A stretch of 64,000 nt of DNA from Arcobacter sp. EP1 (GCA_001655195.1 LPNY01000042.1:241909-305908), one strand, 5' to 3'. Positions 15,864 to 25,487 are shown, numbered from the stretch's first letter. Numbers and translations: made by a program. Notes: generated by a model from the sequence alone, not told the origin.

Positions 15864-16517
15864 TTAGATTTTAAAATCTTGGATAATTTTGACGGCTTCT
15901 AGTGAATCAGTAGTAATAAAATTTGTGAGTGTTTCTAAGTCTTCTTTTTTTCCATAACCACATGTCACACCAACTGAATTTATACCCGCAGAACTTGCAG
16001 CAATGAGATCTAATTCTGTATCACCTACCATCCATATATTAGAGGTCTTTTCAATGTTCATTAAATCTAAGGTTCTCAAAATTGGTTCAGGATGAGGTTT
16101 AGGATGTTCTACATGTTCTCTACCTGTCACAAACTCAAAGTAATCCATGATTCCTAAATGCTCAAGTAAAGGTTCCGTGTAGGCTCCTGTTTTTGTAGTA
16201 ACAATTGAGAGGCGTGCAAAACTGCTCGCTAATTCTAAAGCTTCTACCGCTTTATCTAAAAGTTCTGTTTGTGCTTTTGAAATAGTTTTGTATCTCTCTT
16301 TATAGGCTGCTACAAAATCCCAAACAACTTCTTGTTCAACGCCCAACTCTTGATACATAATATCTAAAGGGTGACCAATAAGTGAGGTGATATCTTCTTG
16401 TGTTCCTTGAAAATCAAATCCCATTTTTTCAAATGAGTGATAAAATGTTGAAACGATTGCATCGGTTGAGTCAATGAGTGTTCCATCTAAATCAAATAAT
16501 ATAATGTTTTCTTTCAA
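15864..16517 (-). CDS. HAD-superfamily phosphatase, phosphoglycolate phosphatase-like
   Basis: A 217-residue cytoplasmic hydrolase. The nucleophile motif I is FDLDGTLIDS (8-17). Motif II is SIVTTKTGAY (about 109-118), motif III is the lysine in HPKPHPEPI, and motif IV is MVGDTELDLIAASSAGI. The helical cap between motifs I and II is of the type found in phosphoglycolate phosphatase (Gph) and pyrophosphatase PpaX, and the two cannot be separated by eye. It lies between the pyruvate oxidoreductase leader and the peptide-binding protein gene and seems to be monocistronic. Confidence 0.85.
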   Translation of the reverse strand: MKENIILFDLDGTLIDSTDAIVSTFYHSFEKMGFDFQGTQEDITSLIGHPLDIMYQELGVEQEVVWDFVAAYKERYKTISKAQTELLDKAVEALELASSFARLSIVTTKTGAYTEPLLEHLGIMDYFEFVTGREHVEHPKPHPEPILRTLDLMNIEKTSNIWMVGDTELDLIAASSAGINSVGVTCGYGKKEDLETLTNFITTDSLEAVKIIQDFKI

Positions 16518-16619
16518 ATATTTCCTTCTTTATTATTGCTAATAGTGTGCGTATTCTATCATGAGAAGCTTAGAGTTGCTCTTAGGTGGATATATTATAC
16601 AGTTTGTATAAAGATAAAA

Positions 16620-18131
16620 TTAAGGTTTTACCCAATCTTTTTCATTGTGCATGATACCTGTAAATGCAGGTTCAATGTTTTCTATCTCACTGTTAGCTAC
16701 AGTGATACTGTTAGCAATATATAAAAACAAATAAGGAACATCACTTACTATTTGTCTAAAAATTGTTTTATAGATTTCTGAGAGTTTTTCTCTATCAATA
16801 GTTGTTGAGCCTTTGATGATGAGTTCATCTACTTTTTTGTTATTGTATCCCACTAAATTAAAAGCACCAATTTTTCGAGAATTACTGTGCCATAATGGAT
16901 AAGCATCAGGCATCAAAGCTAATCCCCAACCAAGAAGCACGGTTTCAAAATTTCTAGGATGTACGACAGTGTTTAAAAATGCTTGCCATTCCATAACACG
17001 TATGGACATCTTGACCCCAATTTTTTCCAACTGGTATTGTAAAATTTGTGCAGCATTAATACGCGTTTCATTTCCTGTATTGGTAACCAGTTCAAAACTA
17101 AAAGGATTAGATTCATTATATCCTGCTTCTTTTAATAGTGCTTTTGCTTTTTGTACATTTTGAGTGATGGGTTTCACACTCTCATCATAGGCAAAGGTTC
17201 CTGGTAAAAAAGGACCATTACACACTTCGCCATGACCAAAGAACAAAATATCAACCATCTCTTTACGATCAATAGCAAGAGAGAGTGCTTGACGAACACG
17301 AAGGTCTTTAAACTTTTCATTATTAAGATTAAAGCCTAAATAGGTGTAACCAAAGTTTGGGCGTTCAATTATTTTATAATCTTTTTTAAACTGAGGACTA
17401 ATTTGACGATCTATTTGTAAAGGAGTCAATCCTCCAATATCAAGCTTTTTTTGTTTGAGCATTAAAAACGAAGTGGTAGGATCAGGAAGAAACTTATAAT
17501 GAATCTCTTCAATTTTTGGTTTACCCTCAAAATAGTTTGGGTTAGCATAAAGACGAATATCTTGACCTGTTTTAAATCCTTTGATTGTATAAGAACCTGT
17601 TCCAATTGGATTTTTGTTAAAACTACTTCGCATAAGATCTTTTTCATCTTTTAAAAGATGTTGAGGAAGTATTCCTACCATCCAAATCTCTAAAGCCTTA
17701 AAATAGGGTTTTTTATAAAGAACTTCTAAGGTGTACACATCAAGTTTTTTGACACTTTTAACCTCTTTGTAGTTAGATAAAATTGATGTAAAGACTTTTG
17801 GATTATGGATTTGTTCGTAGGTAAATACCACATCATCAGCTGTTAGTTTTTCGCCATCATGCCAAAGTACATTTTGTTTGAGTTTAATTATGAGTGTTGT
17901 ATCATTTTTGAATTCATGGGATGAGGCTAAATCATTAACAATATTACCATCTTTGTCATATTTAAATAGACCATTAAAAAGCCAATCTGCGATTTCTGAA
18001 CTGGCACTATCATTTGCTAATATGGGGTTAAGTCTACTTGGACTTGAACTCATTGATAAATTAAGTGTTGAAGCATAAGTTTGTGTTAACCATGAAACAG
18101 TGATAAAAAGTAATAGAAGTAATTTTTTCAT
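16620..18131 (-). CDS. Periplasmic peptide-binding protein of an ABC importer (SBP_bac_5)
   Basis: A 503-residue exported solute-binding protein of the OppA/DppA type. A Sec signal peptide ending near TYAS (residues 18-21) is followed by NLSMSSSPSRLNPILANDSASSEIADWLFNGLF, the usual N-terminal lobe. The family signature region is LVWHDGEKLTADDVVFTYEQI (about 88-105), and LRVRQALSLAIDRKEMVDILFFGHG follows in lobe II. It probably binds di- or oligopeptides. No permease or ATPase genes are adjacent, so it is an orphan binding protein that must use components encoded elsewhere. Confidence 0.9.
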   Translation of the reverse strand: MKKLLLLLFITVSWLTQTYASTLNLSMSSSPSRLNPILANDSASSEIADWLFNGLFKYDKDGNIVNDLASSHEFKNDTTLIIKLKQNVLWHDGEKLTADDVVFTYEQIHNPKVFTSILSNYKEVKSVKKLDVYTLEVLYKKPYFKALEIWMVGILPQHLLKDEKDLMRSSFNKNPIGTGSYTIKGFKTGQDIRLYANPNYFEGKPKIEEIHYKFLPDPTTSFLMLKQKKLDIGGLTPLQIDRQISPQFKKDYKIIERPNFGYTYLGFNLNNEKFKDLRVRQALSLAIDRKEMVDILFFGHGEVCNGPFLPGTFAYDESVKPITQNVQKAKALLKEAGYNESNPFSFELVTNTGNETRINAAQILQYQLEKIGVKMSIRVMEWQAFLNTVVHPRNFETVLLGWGLALMPDAYPLWHSNSRKIGAFNLVGYNNKKVDELIIKGSTTIDREKLSEIYKTIFRQIVSDVPYLFLYIANSITVANSEIENIEPAFTGIMHNEKDWVKP

Positions 18132-18169
18132 GAGTTATTGTAATATTTTTTTATAAAAAAGGGCATAAA

Positions 18170-18197
18170 AAAAGGAGCCACTTTCGTAGCTCCTTTT
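18170..18197 (-). terminator. Rho-independent terminator of the rplM-rpsI operon
   Basis: A 9-bp stem AAAAGGAGC/GCTCCTTTT with a 10-nt loop lies about 80 bases past the rpsI stop codon. On the minus strand it is followed by a U-rich tract. Confidence 0.8.
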
Positions 18198-18277
18198 GAA
18201 TACAAGAATAAAGTTCTTGAAAATACCAATTATCTTTTTCGAGGAAACGTTCAAAGTTTCTAACGAAAATGTAACGA

Positions 18278-18667
18278 TTAACGTTTTGAGAATTGAGTAG
18301 ACTTTCTTGCTTTTTTCTTTCCGTATTTCTTTCTTTCAACAGATCTTGCATCTCTTGTTAATAATCCGTAAGGCTTTAAGATAGTTCTGAATTGCTCATC
18401 ATAAGCAACTAATGCTCTAGAAATACCATGTCTAACAGCATCAGCTTGTGCAGAGTAACCACCACCTAAAGTTTTCACTACGATGTTTACAGAAGTTTCT
18501 TGTTTAGATACTTCTAATGGTTGCATAACTCTCTTTTTAATAGCTTCGTGTCCACCTAACCATGCGTCTAAAGATTGACCGTTAATAGTAAGTTGTCCGT
18601 TTCCGTTCTCTAGCCATACTTTAGCTATAGAAGTTTTTCTTCGTCCAGTTGCATATACTTTTGCCAT
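18278..18667 (-). CDS. rpsI: 30S ribosomal protein S9
   Basis: A 129-residue S9 of normal length. It begins [18 protein letters not shown] and ends in the conserved basic tail [16 protein letters not shown], which reaches the decoding site and touches P-site t[22 protein letters not shown] (about 69-87) is the family signature. It follows rplM with a 5-base gap, the almost universal L13-S9 pairing. Confidence 0.98.
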   Translation of the reverse strand: MAKVYATGRRKTSIAKVWLENGNGQLTINGQSLDAWLGGHEAIKKRVMQPLEVSKQETSVNIVVKTLGGGYSAQADAVRHGISRALVAYDEQFRTILKPYGLLTRDARSVERKKYGKKKARKSTQFSKR

Positions 18668-18672
18668 TAGTC

Positions 18673-19092
18673 TTATCCTTTAATTTGCGCAGAGTGAGGG
18701 TGATCTGAACCTGCGTATACTTTTAATTTTTTTAACATTTCTTTACCAAGTTTTGTTTTTGGTAACATACCTCTAGTAGCTAATTTGAATAACTTCTCTG
18801 GGTTGTTATCTAACATATCTGACATTTTGTGAGTTTTAGTACTTCCAAAATAACCAGAGTGAGTATAATAGTTTTTATCTTCTAATTTAGCTCCAGTAAA
18901 TCTTGCTTTTGAAGCATTTACGATAACTACGTAATCTCCACAGTCTACGTTAGGAGTAAAACAAGGTTTATGTTTACCTCTTAGGATAGTTGCAACTTCA
19001 GTAATAATTCTACCAAAAACTTTATCTGTTGCATCAATTACTACCCAATCTCTTTCGATTTCATTAGCGTGTGCCATTTGAGTAAATTTCAT
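18673..19092 (-). CDS. rplM: 50S ribosomal protein L13
   Basis: A 139-residue L13. The motifs [27 protein letters not shown] (about 16-42) and [32 protein letters not shown] are family hallmarks, followed by [18 protein letters not shown]. It is the first gene of the L13-S9 operon and has a GGAGAAAT ribosome-binding site just before the ATG. Expression probably starts in the 75-base gap shared with the end of the histidine kinase gene. Confidence 0.98.
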   Translation of the reverse strand: MKFTQMAHANEIERDWVVIDATDKVFGRIITEVATILRGKHKPCFTPNVDCGDYVVIVNASKARFTGAKLEDKNYYTHSGYFGSTKTHKMSDMLDNNPEKLFKLATRGMLPKTKLGKEMLKKLKVYAGSDHPHSAQIKG

Positions 19093-19167
19093 TTATTTCT
19101 CCGATTTGATTAATGAGGTGGAATAATAGTGTAGTAATACTTATATAGACCTTAAATTAAGTATTAT

Positions 19168-20544
19168 TTAATATTTTATGATAAATTCAGAACCTTCATG
19201 AAGTTTTGACTTGATTTCCAGTCTAAATTTATGCAAAGTTAGAATATTCATAACAATATTTAATCCCAATCCCAAAGAATTATTCCATCCATTTTTAGAT
19301 ACGCGATAGAACTTCTGCGTGATTTTTGTTAGCTCAGCAGGTTCAATCCCAATACCTGAATCTTTTACATGTAGTGAGTTCTCTTTGATTTCAACGGTGA
19401 TATCATCTTCTGAGTATTTAATAGCATTTTCAATGAGGTTAGAAATAGCAATACTCATCAAAGGTTCATCCACTTTTAGTTTACAATCAATTCCTACTAA
19501 ATGAATCTCTTTATCTTTGTAGTTGCTTTGCAAATCTGAAATAACATCTTCACAGATTGCTTTGAGGGAGCATTTCGTTCGTGTGCCTACCTCTTTGCCC
19601 TCTTCAAGCTTTAGTGCAAGACGTAGCCTATCAATGAGGGCAGAGAGTTTATTAGCACTACCGTGGATTTTATTTAAAAATTTCTCTTTCATCGCAGGAG
19701 GCATATCATCATCATTTAAAATGGTTTCACTGTAGCCAGAAATTATGGCAATAGGATTTTTAAACTCATGGGAAATCGCTGAAATGATTTCATCTTTTTG
19801 TTTATTAGCTAATTTTAACTTGGCTGTTTGTTTGGCTTTTTGTTTATCTTTACGGCTAAGTCTTATGGCCACTTTTTTTAATAGTCGTGCAATTTTATCA
19901 AACTCTTGGGTGTAGCTAGATGAGATATAAGTTAACTGCTCTTTTCGTGTGAGTTGTAGTAAAAAGTTTAGGATATTATCGGTCTCTTTTTTAATACGTT
20001 TAGAGATTAAATAAGCAGCAAAAAAGGCACAAATCAAAAAGAGTGAAAAAATTGGAACAACTGTTAGGGTAAGTTTTATAAAGTTATCATTGATTTTATC
20101 AAGGTAGTCCGCCATTCGTATATAATAAAATTTGTCTTTGATTGCTACACGTTTTGCAACATAGAGTAGGTCTTTTTGAACAGTATTGGAGTAACGAATA
20201 CTCGTACCCATTCCATCATATTTGGCATGGATAACCTCATATCGGTTAGCATGGTTTTCTAGGGTATCTTTGTTTTTATCACTCTCAGCTATTACTTTTC
20301 CTGTATCATCAATAATAGTAATTCTAAGACCAGTTTTTTCTTTTAGTAGGGTTACTACCGTTTCAATATTATCCATTGAATGAAGTACCACTGAAAGGGA
20401 ATCGATATTTTGGCTAATATTTTTCTCAATTTGATCAATATAGATTGATTTTGACCAAAAATAGGTCGTAATTGTAATGAGAATTAAAACAGCAAAAAAT
20501 ATGCTAACAAAGGTTCGTAGAAAGAGTTGATGAATTTTTAGCAA
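19168..20544 (-). CDS. Membrane sensor histidine kinase, likely PhoR partner of the phosphate regulator
   Basis: A 458-residue inner-membrane kinase. TM1 (about 11-29) and TM2 (about 159-180) flank a periplasmic domain of about 130 residues. The cytoplasmic part has a charged coiled region (about 230-250), the H-box SAISHEFKNPIAIISG with phosphoacceptor His259, then NLIENAIKYS, VKDSGIGI and LGLGLNIVMNIL in the ATPase domain. Its start overlaps the response-regulator gene by 7 bases, so they form a pair. Position at the end of the pst-phoU-psiE run suggests a role in phosphate sensing. That role is inferred from context, since the sensor domain itself gives no clue. Confidence 0.85.
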   Translation of the reverse strand: MLKIHQLFLRTFVSIFFAVLILITITTYFWSKSIYIDQIEKNISQNIDSLSVVLHSMDNIETVVTLLKEKTGLRITIIDDTGKVIAESDKNKDTLENHANRYEVIHAKYDGMGTSIRYSNTVQKDLLYVAKRVAIKDKFYYIRMADYLDKINDNFIKLTLTVVPIFSLFLICAFFAAYLISKRIKKETDNILNFLLQLTRKEQLTYISSSYTQEFDKIARLLKKVAIRLSRKDKQKAKQTAKLKLANKQKDEIISAISHEFKNPIAIISGYSETILNDDDMPPAMKEKFLNKIHGSANKLSALIDRLRLALKLEEGKEVGTRTKCSLKAICEDVISDLQSNYKDKEIHLVGIDCKLKVDEPLMSIAISNLIENAIKYSEDDITVEIKENSLHVKDSGIGIEPAELTKITQKFYRVSKNGWNNSLGLGLNIVMNILTLHKFRLEIKSKLHEGSEFIIKY

Positions 20545-21215
20545 AAGATATACCCCTCGCCACGGATAGATTTAATATACTCTTTATCTCCATTGGAATC
20601 AATCTTCGCTTTTAAACGTTTGATGGCAACATTTACTGTTTTAAGTTTTTTATCAAATGAGTCTTCCCAAACAGCTTCAAGTAAGTGTTCTCTTGAGAGT
20701 AAAATATCTTTGTTTTTTATAAACTCTAAAAGTAAATCATGTTCTAAGTGAGTGAGTTCAACAGCTTTGTCTTCAATAAAAAACGTTTTGTTAGAAGCTT
20801 TGTAAGTAATATCTCGAATCTTTAAAAGCTCTACTTCGTTGGAACTTCGTTTTATGACAGCTTTGACGCGAGCAGTGAGCTCTTTTAGGTTAAAAGGTTT
20901 GGTGATGTAATCATCCGCATGTTTTTCAAAACCTTCTAAAATATCTTTTTCTTTATCTTTAGCAGTAACATAAATAACAGGATTATTGTAACCTTTTGCT
21001 TTAATGGACTCAATGAATTCTGAGCCTTCAGCACCAGGAAGGTTTCTATCCATTAAAATTAAATCAACGGGCTCTTCATCCAGTACTTTGGTTACCTTTT
21101 GTGAGAGGGATAAAAAACCAATGGTTTCATATCCCGCTTTTTCTAGGGTATACTCAAGTAGTTCTAAAATATCCTCTTCATCTTCAACGATTAGAATCAG
21201 TTTTTTTGTTTTCAT
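20538..21215 (-). CDS. OmpR/PhoB-type response regulator, likely the phosphate regulator
   Basis: A REC plus winged-helix response regulator of 225 residues from the preferred start at 21215 (MKTKKLILIVEDEED). A longer upstream reading would add 29 residues with no similarity to receivers. The acidic pocket is Glu11/Asp12, the phosphoacceptor is Asp56 in LILMDRNLPG, and the conserved Lys is in YVTAKDKE. The C-terminal winged helix includes LTHLEHDLLLEFIKNKDILLSREHLLEAVW and VNVAIKRLKAKI. Its start lies 32 bases inside the psiE-like gene and its end overlaps the kinase gene. Location in the pst locus makes it the best candidate to bind the direct repeats upstream of pstS and pstC. Confidence 0.88.
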   Translation of the reverse strand: MKTKKLILIVEDEEDILELLEYTLEKAGYETIGFLSLSQKVTKVLDEEPVDLILMDRNLPGAEGSEFIESIKAKGYNNPVIYVTAKDKEKDILEGFEKHADDYITKPFNLKELTARVKAVIKRSSNEVELLKIRDITYKASNKTFFIEDKAVELTHLEHDLLLEFIKNKDILLSREHLLEAVWEDSFDKKLKTVNVAIKRLKAKIDSNGDKEYIKSIRGEGYIFC

Positions 21216-21684
21216 TTTCACTTTCACATATTTCACATGAGCCATCTTCATTACGTTCAAATTCAGATATTTTTTTACTTTTTCTATCATCTTCATACTC
21301 AATAACAGTATCTTTTGAGATTTTAATAACCCCTGGTGAGAATTTAATGGCTAAAATTCTAAAGATAAAGAAGATAAAGATAATGATAAGTAAAAATGCA
21401 ATATCAAAATAGTCTTTATTTTTATAGGATGCCAAAATAATTACATCACGAATTAAAAAAATGATAAAAATATCAATAACAAAACGTAACCGAAGTTTCT
21501 CTTTTTTTATAAAGTCTGAGATCATCTTTACCACTTCCATGATAACAATAAACTCTAACATTAAAATAATTGCTTTATAAAACTCCAACTGTATAAAGAT
21601 AATACCGACGAATATCACCGCCGCTATTAAGACTTCATAATTACTTCTAAAATATTTTCGTATGTTTGCTAATGCTCTTTTCAT
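21184..21684 (-). CDS. PsiE-like phosphate-starvation membrane protein
   Basis: A 166-residue membrane protein with four hydrophobic helices (about 16-34, 36-52, 66-86, 91-111) and a charged cytoplasmic tail. It resembles the phosphate-starvation-inducible PsiE family: ALANIRKYFRSNYEVLIAAVIFVGIIF followed by VIMEVVKMISDFIKKEKLRLRFVIDIFIIFLIRD. The tail contains CEICESENENKK, with a CxxC pair. The biochemical role of PsiE proteins is not known. It sits between phoU and the phoB-like gene on the same strand, consistent with a phosphate regulon member. A TATAAT-type box lies just upstream. Confidence 0.72.
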   Translation of the reverse strand: MKRALANIRKYFRSNYEVLIAAVIFVGIIFIQLEFYKAIILMLEFIVIMEVVKMISDFIKKEKLRLRFVIDIFIIFLIRDVIILASYKNKDYFDIAFLLIIIFIFFIFRILAIKFSPGVIKISKDTVIEYEDDRKSKKISEFERNEDGSCEICESENENKKTDSNR

Positions 21685-21730
21685 GCGAAATTATAGCATA
21701 ACTTTAATCACATCATAAAAGATGTAATCG

Positions 21731-22399
21731 TTATGATTGTTCTATCTCTCCACCTTTTAATGCAAACAGAAGTAAGTTTGCAATTGAGGCTGCTCTATCA
21801 GCATTTTTTTCTAATCGTCTAAATGAACTTAACAAATCAAAATAGTCTTTTGAAAGCTCAAGATGTTTAGAAATGAGTTTTAAAATATTTTTTTCAACCA
21901 TGGCATACAAGTCATCTGTTTTTGACTCTTCCACAATCACACGGTTATAGTTCTCTTCAGTGGTGTGTTCATCATAGTTTTCAATCATAGAAACTGTAAT
22001 CTCTAAAGAAGATGTTGAAGCTTTGAGTAGTGGCACTGCATACTCTAAAATAGCTGCCGTACTTAAATCATCACTAAATGATTTTCTAAAAGTTTTAATA
22101 AAGGTTCGGGTATTTGCTCCTGCTCGAACTAATTCATTGGTGATTTTTAAAAAAGCTACCATCTCTCGTAAATCTTTTGCTTCTGGTGAATACAGCGCTA
22201 AAGTTGTCACGATTAGATTATCAATCTCATTGGATTTATGAGAGAGTTTTTTTACAGATACTTTAATGTCGTTAAGTTTCGCTACCTCACCATTTTTTAA
22301 AGCTTCTAGGGCATCTTTGTTAGCTTCTACGACATTTTTCCCAATATATGTTATCTCTTCTCGTATGGTTGCTACTTTTTCTTTGTATGGTTTTAACAT
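21731..22399 (-). CDS. phoU: PhoU-family phosphate signalling protein
   Basis: A 222-residue all-helical protein made of two PhoU three-helix repeats. Repeat 1 includes NEIDNLIVTTLALYSPEAKDLREMVAFLKITNELVRAG (about 57-94) and repeat 2 includes SKTDDLYAMVEKNILKLISKH. The metal-binding E/DxxxD pattern occurs in SNEIDNL and SKTDDLY. PhoU links the Pst transporter to the PhoR kinase and damps both uptake and signalling when phosphate is plentiful. Its start overlaps the pstB stop by one base. Confidence 0.88.
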   Translation of the reverse strand: MLKPYKEKVATIREEITYIGKNVVEANKDALEALKNGEVAKLNDIKVSVKKLSHKSNEIDNLIVTTLALYSPEAKDLREMVAFLKITNELVRAGANTRTFIKTFRKSFSDDLSTAAILEYAVPLLKASTSSLEITVSMIENYDEHTTEENYNRVIVEESKTDDLYAMVEKNILKLISKHLELSKDYFDLLSSFRRLEKNADRAASIANLLLFALKGGEIEQS

Positions 22400-23175
22400 T
22401 ATCCGAACCTTCCTGTAATATAATCTTCTGTTTTTTTCTGTTTTGGATTAACAAAAATTGTCTCTGTCTCATCATACTCAATGAGTTTTCCTAAGTGGAA
22501 AAATGCTGTATAGTCTGCAACCCTTGCTGCTTGTTGCATGTTGTGTGTTACAGTGATAATGGTATATTTCTTTTTTAGTTCTAACATAAGTGCTTCAATC
22601 TTCTCGGTTGAAATTGGATCCAGTGCTGATGTTGGCTCATCCATTAAAATCACTTCAGGTTTAACTGCAATGGTTCGTGCAATACAAAGTCGTTGTTGTT
22701 GCCCACCTGAAAGCGAGGTTCCAGGATCATTGAGTTTATCTTTTACCTCTTCCCAAAGTCCTGCATCTCTTAATGATTTTTCAACCAGTTCATCACACGC
22801 TTTACCTTTTTTTACATGACCGTGTTTTAGTGGTGCATAAGATACGTTATCATAGATTGATTTTGGAAAAGGATTAGGTTGTTGAAAGACCATACCAACT
22901 CTTTTTCGTACACTTACTTCATCCACATCTTTATCATAAACATTTTTCATATCAATGACAACTGAACCATCAATTTTAACAATTGAGATTAAATCATTCA
23001 TTCTGTTTAGACATCGTAAAAATGTTGATTTACCACATCCTGATGGACCAATTAGTGCAGTAATTTTGTTTTCATATAATGGCACTGTGATACCATGAAG
23101 TGCATGATTCTCTCCATACCATAGGTTTAATTCGTTAACGTCTACTTTTATATTGTTTTTTTCTTTTTTACTCAT
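22399..23175 (-). CDS. pstB: Phosphate ABC transporter ATP-binding protein
   Basis: A 258-residue ATPase of the Pst phosphate importer. Walker A is GPSGCGKST (about 43-51), the Q-loop region is [19 protein letters not shown], the signature is LSGGQQQRL, Walker B is [12 protein letters not shown] and the switch histidine is in TVTHNMQQA. The PNPFP motif after the Q-loop is typical of PstB. It follows pstA after a 131-base gap that contains a terminator-like hairpin. Confidence 0.97.
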   Translation of the reverse strand: MSKKEKNNIKVDVNELNLWYGENHALHGITVPLYENKITALIGPSGCGKSTFLRCLNRMNDLISIVKIDGSVVIDMKNVYDKDVDEVSVRKRVGMVFQQPNPFPKSIYDNVSYAPLKHGHVKKGKACDELVEKSLRDAGLWEEVKDKLNDPGTSLSGGQQQRLCIARTIAVKPEVILMDEPTSALDPISTEKIEALMLELKKKYTIITVTHNMQQAARVADYTAFFHLGKLIEYDETETIFVNPKQKKTEDYITGRFG

Positions 23176-23270
23176 TTATATAGTTCTCCTATAATCTTTT
23201 TATTTCTAATAAATTTTTGCCCGTTCTTGTCTGTGTTCGTTCCTCACACATGGACTGTGGTTCCGCCTCT

Positions 23271-23296
23271 AAAAAAGTGAAGCAGTTCACTTTTTT
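23271..23296. terminator. Terminator-like hairpin inside the pst run, between pstA and pstB
   Basis: A perfect 11-bp stem (AAAAAAGTGAA pairing with TTCACTTTTTT) with a GCAG loop lies 11 bases past the pstA stop codon, with a U tract on the minus strand. It would terminate or attenuate transcription before pstB and phoU. The neighbouring 23218-23265 sequence (TTCGTTCCTCACACATGG and more) is G/C richer than its surroundings and looks like an inserted short element. Confidence 0.65.
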
Positions 23297-23306
23297 TTAA
23301 CGAGTC

Positions 23307-24497
23307 TCACCATTTAACTTCATATTTTTTTCGTAAATAAATTGCAAGGGTATTCAGTGAAATTAACACAGTTAATAACACCATAATCCCTGCGGCTGTT
23401 TTTTCAATATACATTCGTTCAGGCATACCTGCCCATGTAAATAGCTGTGCTGGCATAACAGTTGCCGCATCAGTTACCATTGAAGGTGCATCAGGAATAA
23501 AGGCAATCATACCAATGATAATCAGTGGTGCCGTCTCCCCCATAGCTTGAGCTAAACCAATAATTGAACCTGTTAAAATACCTGGGAATGCTAACGGTAA
23601 TACATGATCTCGTGTTACTTCAATCTTTGTTAGTCCTAAACCATAACCTGCTTGTCGAATAGAATCAGGAACAGCTCGTAGTGCCGCTCGTGAACTCACA
23701 ATTATAATAGGCAAGGTCATCAAGGCTAAGGTTAAACCCCCAACCAGAGGAGATGATCGTGGCATTCCAAAGAGGTTAATAAAAATAGCAAGCCCTAAAA
23801 GACCAAAAAGAATCGATGGAATAGCCGCAAGGTTATTAATATTCACTTCAATAATTTGAGTAAATTTATTATCATCAGCAAACTCTTCTAAGTAAATTGC
23901 AGTCATAACTCCAATGGGGAAAGCAAACAACATAGTAATACCCAAGGTTAAAATAGAACCCACAACTGCTGAACTTAAACCTGCAAACTCTGGAATCTTT
24001 GAATCTCCATTAGTAAAGAAGATTTTATTAAATTTCATATCTGTATTGCCAAAGGCTTTCATATCATCAATGAGTGCACGGTCTTTTCGTTTTAGTTTAT
24101 AGTAGTGACCTTTTAAATATTGATCCACTTGGTCATCAGCTAATGCCCATACCATTTGTGTTGTTCCCATGAGTTGTGGGTTCTCTTCAATATGTCTTGG
24201 AATACCTCGTGTCCAAGCTCTTGAGACAACTCTTCGGTACTTTCTGTCAATTGACGCTCGTGGGTTAGTAATACTTTTTTCGTTGTAGGTCACTTCCACA
24301 TGTAAATAGGCTTGTTTAAATGCAGGTGTTCCTTTTCCCACAATATCAATGAGAAAAAATGTCAAAAATGCAATTGAGAAGATTAACGAAGTTAACGTAA
24401 ATGTTTTAAATCGTTTTGAACTTCTATGCCGTGCATTGAGCGTTGGGTCATAAAATGGATTTTTCTTTTGTTCTTTTTTTCTATTCTTAAAAATCAT
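23307..24497 (-). CDS. pstA: Phosphate ABC transporter permease PstA (N-terminally enlarged)
   Basis: A 396-residue permease, about 100 residues longer than typical PstA. After a basic cytoplasmic N-terminus, TM1 (about 33-52) is followed by a long soluble loop (about 55-165) absent from the E. coli protein. The usual core then begins at SSAVVGSILTLGITMLFAFPIGVMTAIYL. The permease EAA-type loop is visible as ALRAVPDSIRQAGYGLGLTKIEVTRDHVLPLAFPGILTG (about 272-310). It forms the membrane channel with PstC. Its start overlaps pstC by 4 bases. Confidence 0.93.
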   Translation of the reverse strand: MIFKNRKKEQKKNPFYDPTLNARHRSSKRFKTFTLTSLIFSIAFLTFFLIDIVGKGTPAFKQAYLHVEVTYNEKSITNPRASIDRKYRRVVSRAWTRGIPRHIEENPQLMGTTQMVWALADDQVDQYLKGHYYKLKRKDRALIDDMKAFGNTDMKFNKIFFTNGDSKIPEFAGLSSAVVGSILTLGITMLFAFPIGVMTAIYLEEFADDNKFTQIIEVNINNLAAIPSILFGLLGLAIFINLFGMPRSSPLVGGLTLALMTLPIIIVSSRAALRAVPDSIRQAGYGLGLTKIEVTRDHVLPLAFPGILTGSIIGLAQAMGETAPLIIIGMIAFIPDAPSMVTDAATVMPAQLFTWAGMPERMYIEKTAAGIMVLLTVLISLNTLAIYLRKKYEVKW

Positions 24498-25423
24498 AAT
24501 GTGTTCACTTTATATTTTTCTTTAAATTTTCTAATTAGCATTAATGAGACAATGTTAAGTACCAGTGTTACAATAAATAAAATAAGTCCCAATGCAAAAG
24601 CAGAGAGCGTCGCTGGTGAATCAAAGGCTTGATCTCCCACTAATGCATCAACAATTCTAACGGTAACTGTTGTCATATCTTCTAATGGATTAATAGAAAG
24701 ATTTGGTCGTAATCCTGCTGCCATAACAACAATCATCGTCTCCCCTAAGGCTTTTGATAATCCTAATAGGGTCGCAGAAATAATCCCTGGAAGTGCAGAA
24801 GGAATTACAATATTTTTGATGGTTTCCCCTTGGGTCATTCCTAAGCCTAAAGAGGCTTTTCGTTGACTATCAGGAACAGCTCGTATAACATCATCTGATA
24901 ATGATGAGATAACAGGAATAATCATAATTCCCATCACAAAACCAGAAGCAAGTGCCGAGTTAAAGGTTGCTTCAAGACCTACTGAAGCTGCAAGTTTAAC
25001 AACCAAAGGTGCCACGGTAATTGCTGCAAAGAATCCATATACTACAGTTGGAATTCCTGCAAGTACCTCTAAAATAGGTTTTAAATAATCACGCGTTTTA
25101 TGACTGGCATACTCACTCATGTAAATAGCACTTCCTAAACCAACAGGAACTGCAACAAGCATAGCAATCAGTGTAATCATAAAAGTACCGGCAAAAATTG
25201 GTACTGCACCAAATTTACTTCCTTCAACACCGGGTGACCATTCTGTTCCTGTGATGAAGTACCAAAAACTTCTTATTTGAAAGAACTCAATTGCCTCAAA
25301 AAGAATTGAGAAAAGAATTCCAAAAGTGGTAAGAATTGATATTATTGATGCTGTGATTAGCAGAAATTTGATAATATTTTCTTTGACTTGTGTCGTTTTG
25401 TTTTTTGATTCAAACATACTCAA
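24494..25423 (-). CDS. pstC: Phosphate ABC transporter permease PstC
   Basis: A 309-residue inner-membrane permease with six helices. TM1 (about 20-45) is followed by FFQIRSFWYFITGTEWSPG and FGAVPIFAGTFMITLIAMLVAVPVGLGSAIYMSEY, the PstC pattern. The cytoplasmic loop that contacts PstB is IRAVPDSQRKASLGLGMTQGETIKNIVIPSALPGI (about 186-220). Just upstream is a direct repeat resembling a Pho box, so the pstC-pstA part may have its own phosphate-responsive promoter in addition to transcription from pstS. Confidence 0.95.
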   Translation of the reverse strand: MSMFESKNKTTQVKENIIKFLLITASIISILTTFGILFSILFEAIEFFQIRSFWYFITGTEWSPGVEGSKFGAVPIFAGTFMITLIAMLVAVPVGLGSAIYMSEYASHKTRDYLKPILEVLAGIPTVVYGFFAAITVAPLVVKLAASVGLEATFNSALASGFVMGIMIIPVISSLSDDVIRAVPDSQRKASLGLGMTQGETIKNIVIPSALPGIISATLLGLSKALGETMIVVMAAGLRPNLSINPLEDMTTVTVRIVDALVGDQAFDSPATLSAFALGLILFIVTLVLNIVSLMLIRKFKEKYKVNTL

Positions 25424-25470
25424 AAGTAACCTTCTTTGCGTGTAAATTTTAAGAAAGTGTACTTCTAAAT

Positions 25471-25487
25471 GGTTACAATATGGTTAC
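25471..25487 (-). promoter_or_regulatory. Putative Pho box upstream of pstC
   Basis: On the minus strand GTAACC occurs twice with an 11-bp period (GTAACC-ATATT-GTAACC), ending 48 bases before the pstC ATG. The same repeat with the same period and distance precedes pstS. An 11-bp period of tandem half-sites is what PhoB-type dimers bind. The box overlaps the stop codon of the upstream EAL-GGDEF gene. A TAAAAT -10 candidate lies 19 bases downstream. Confidence 0.65.
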
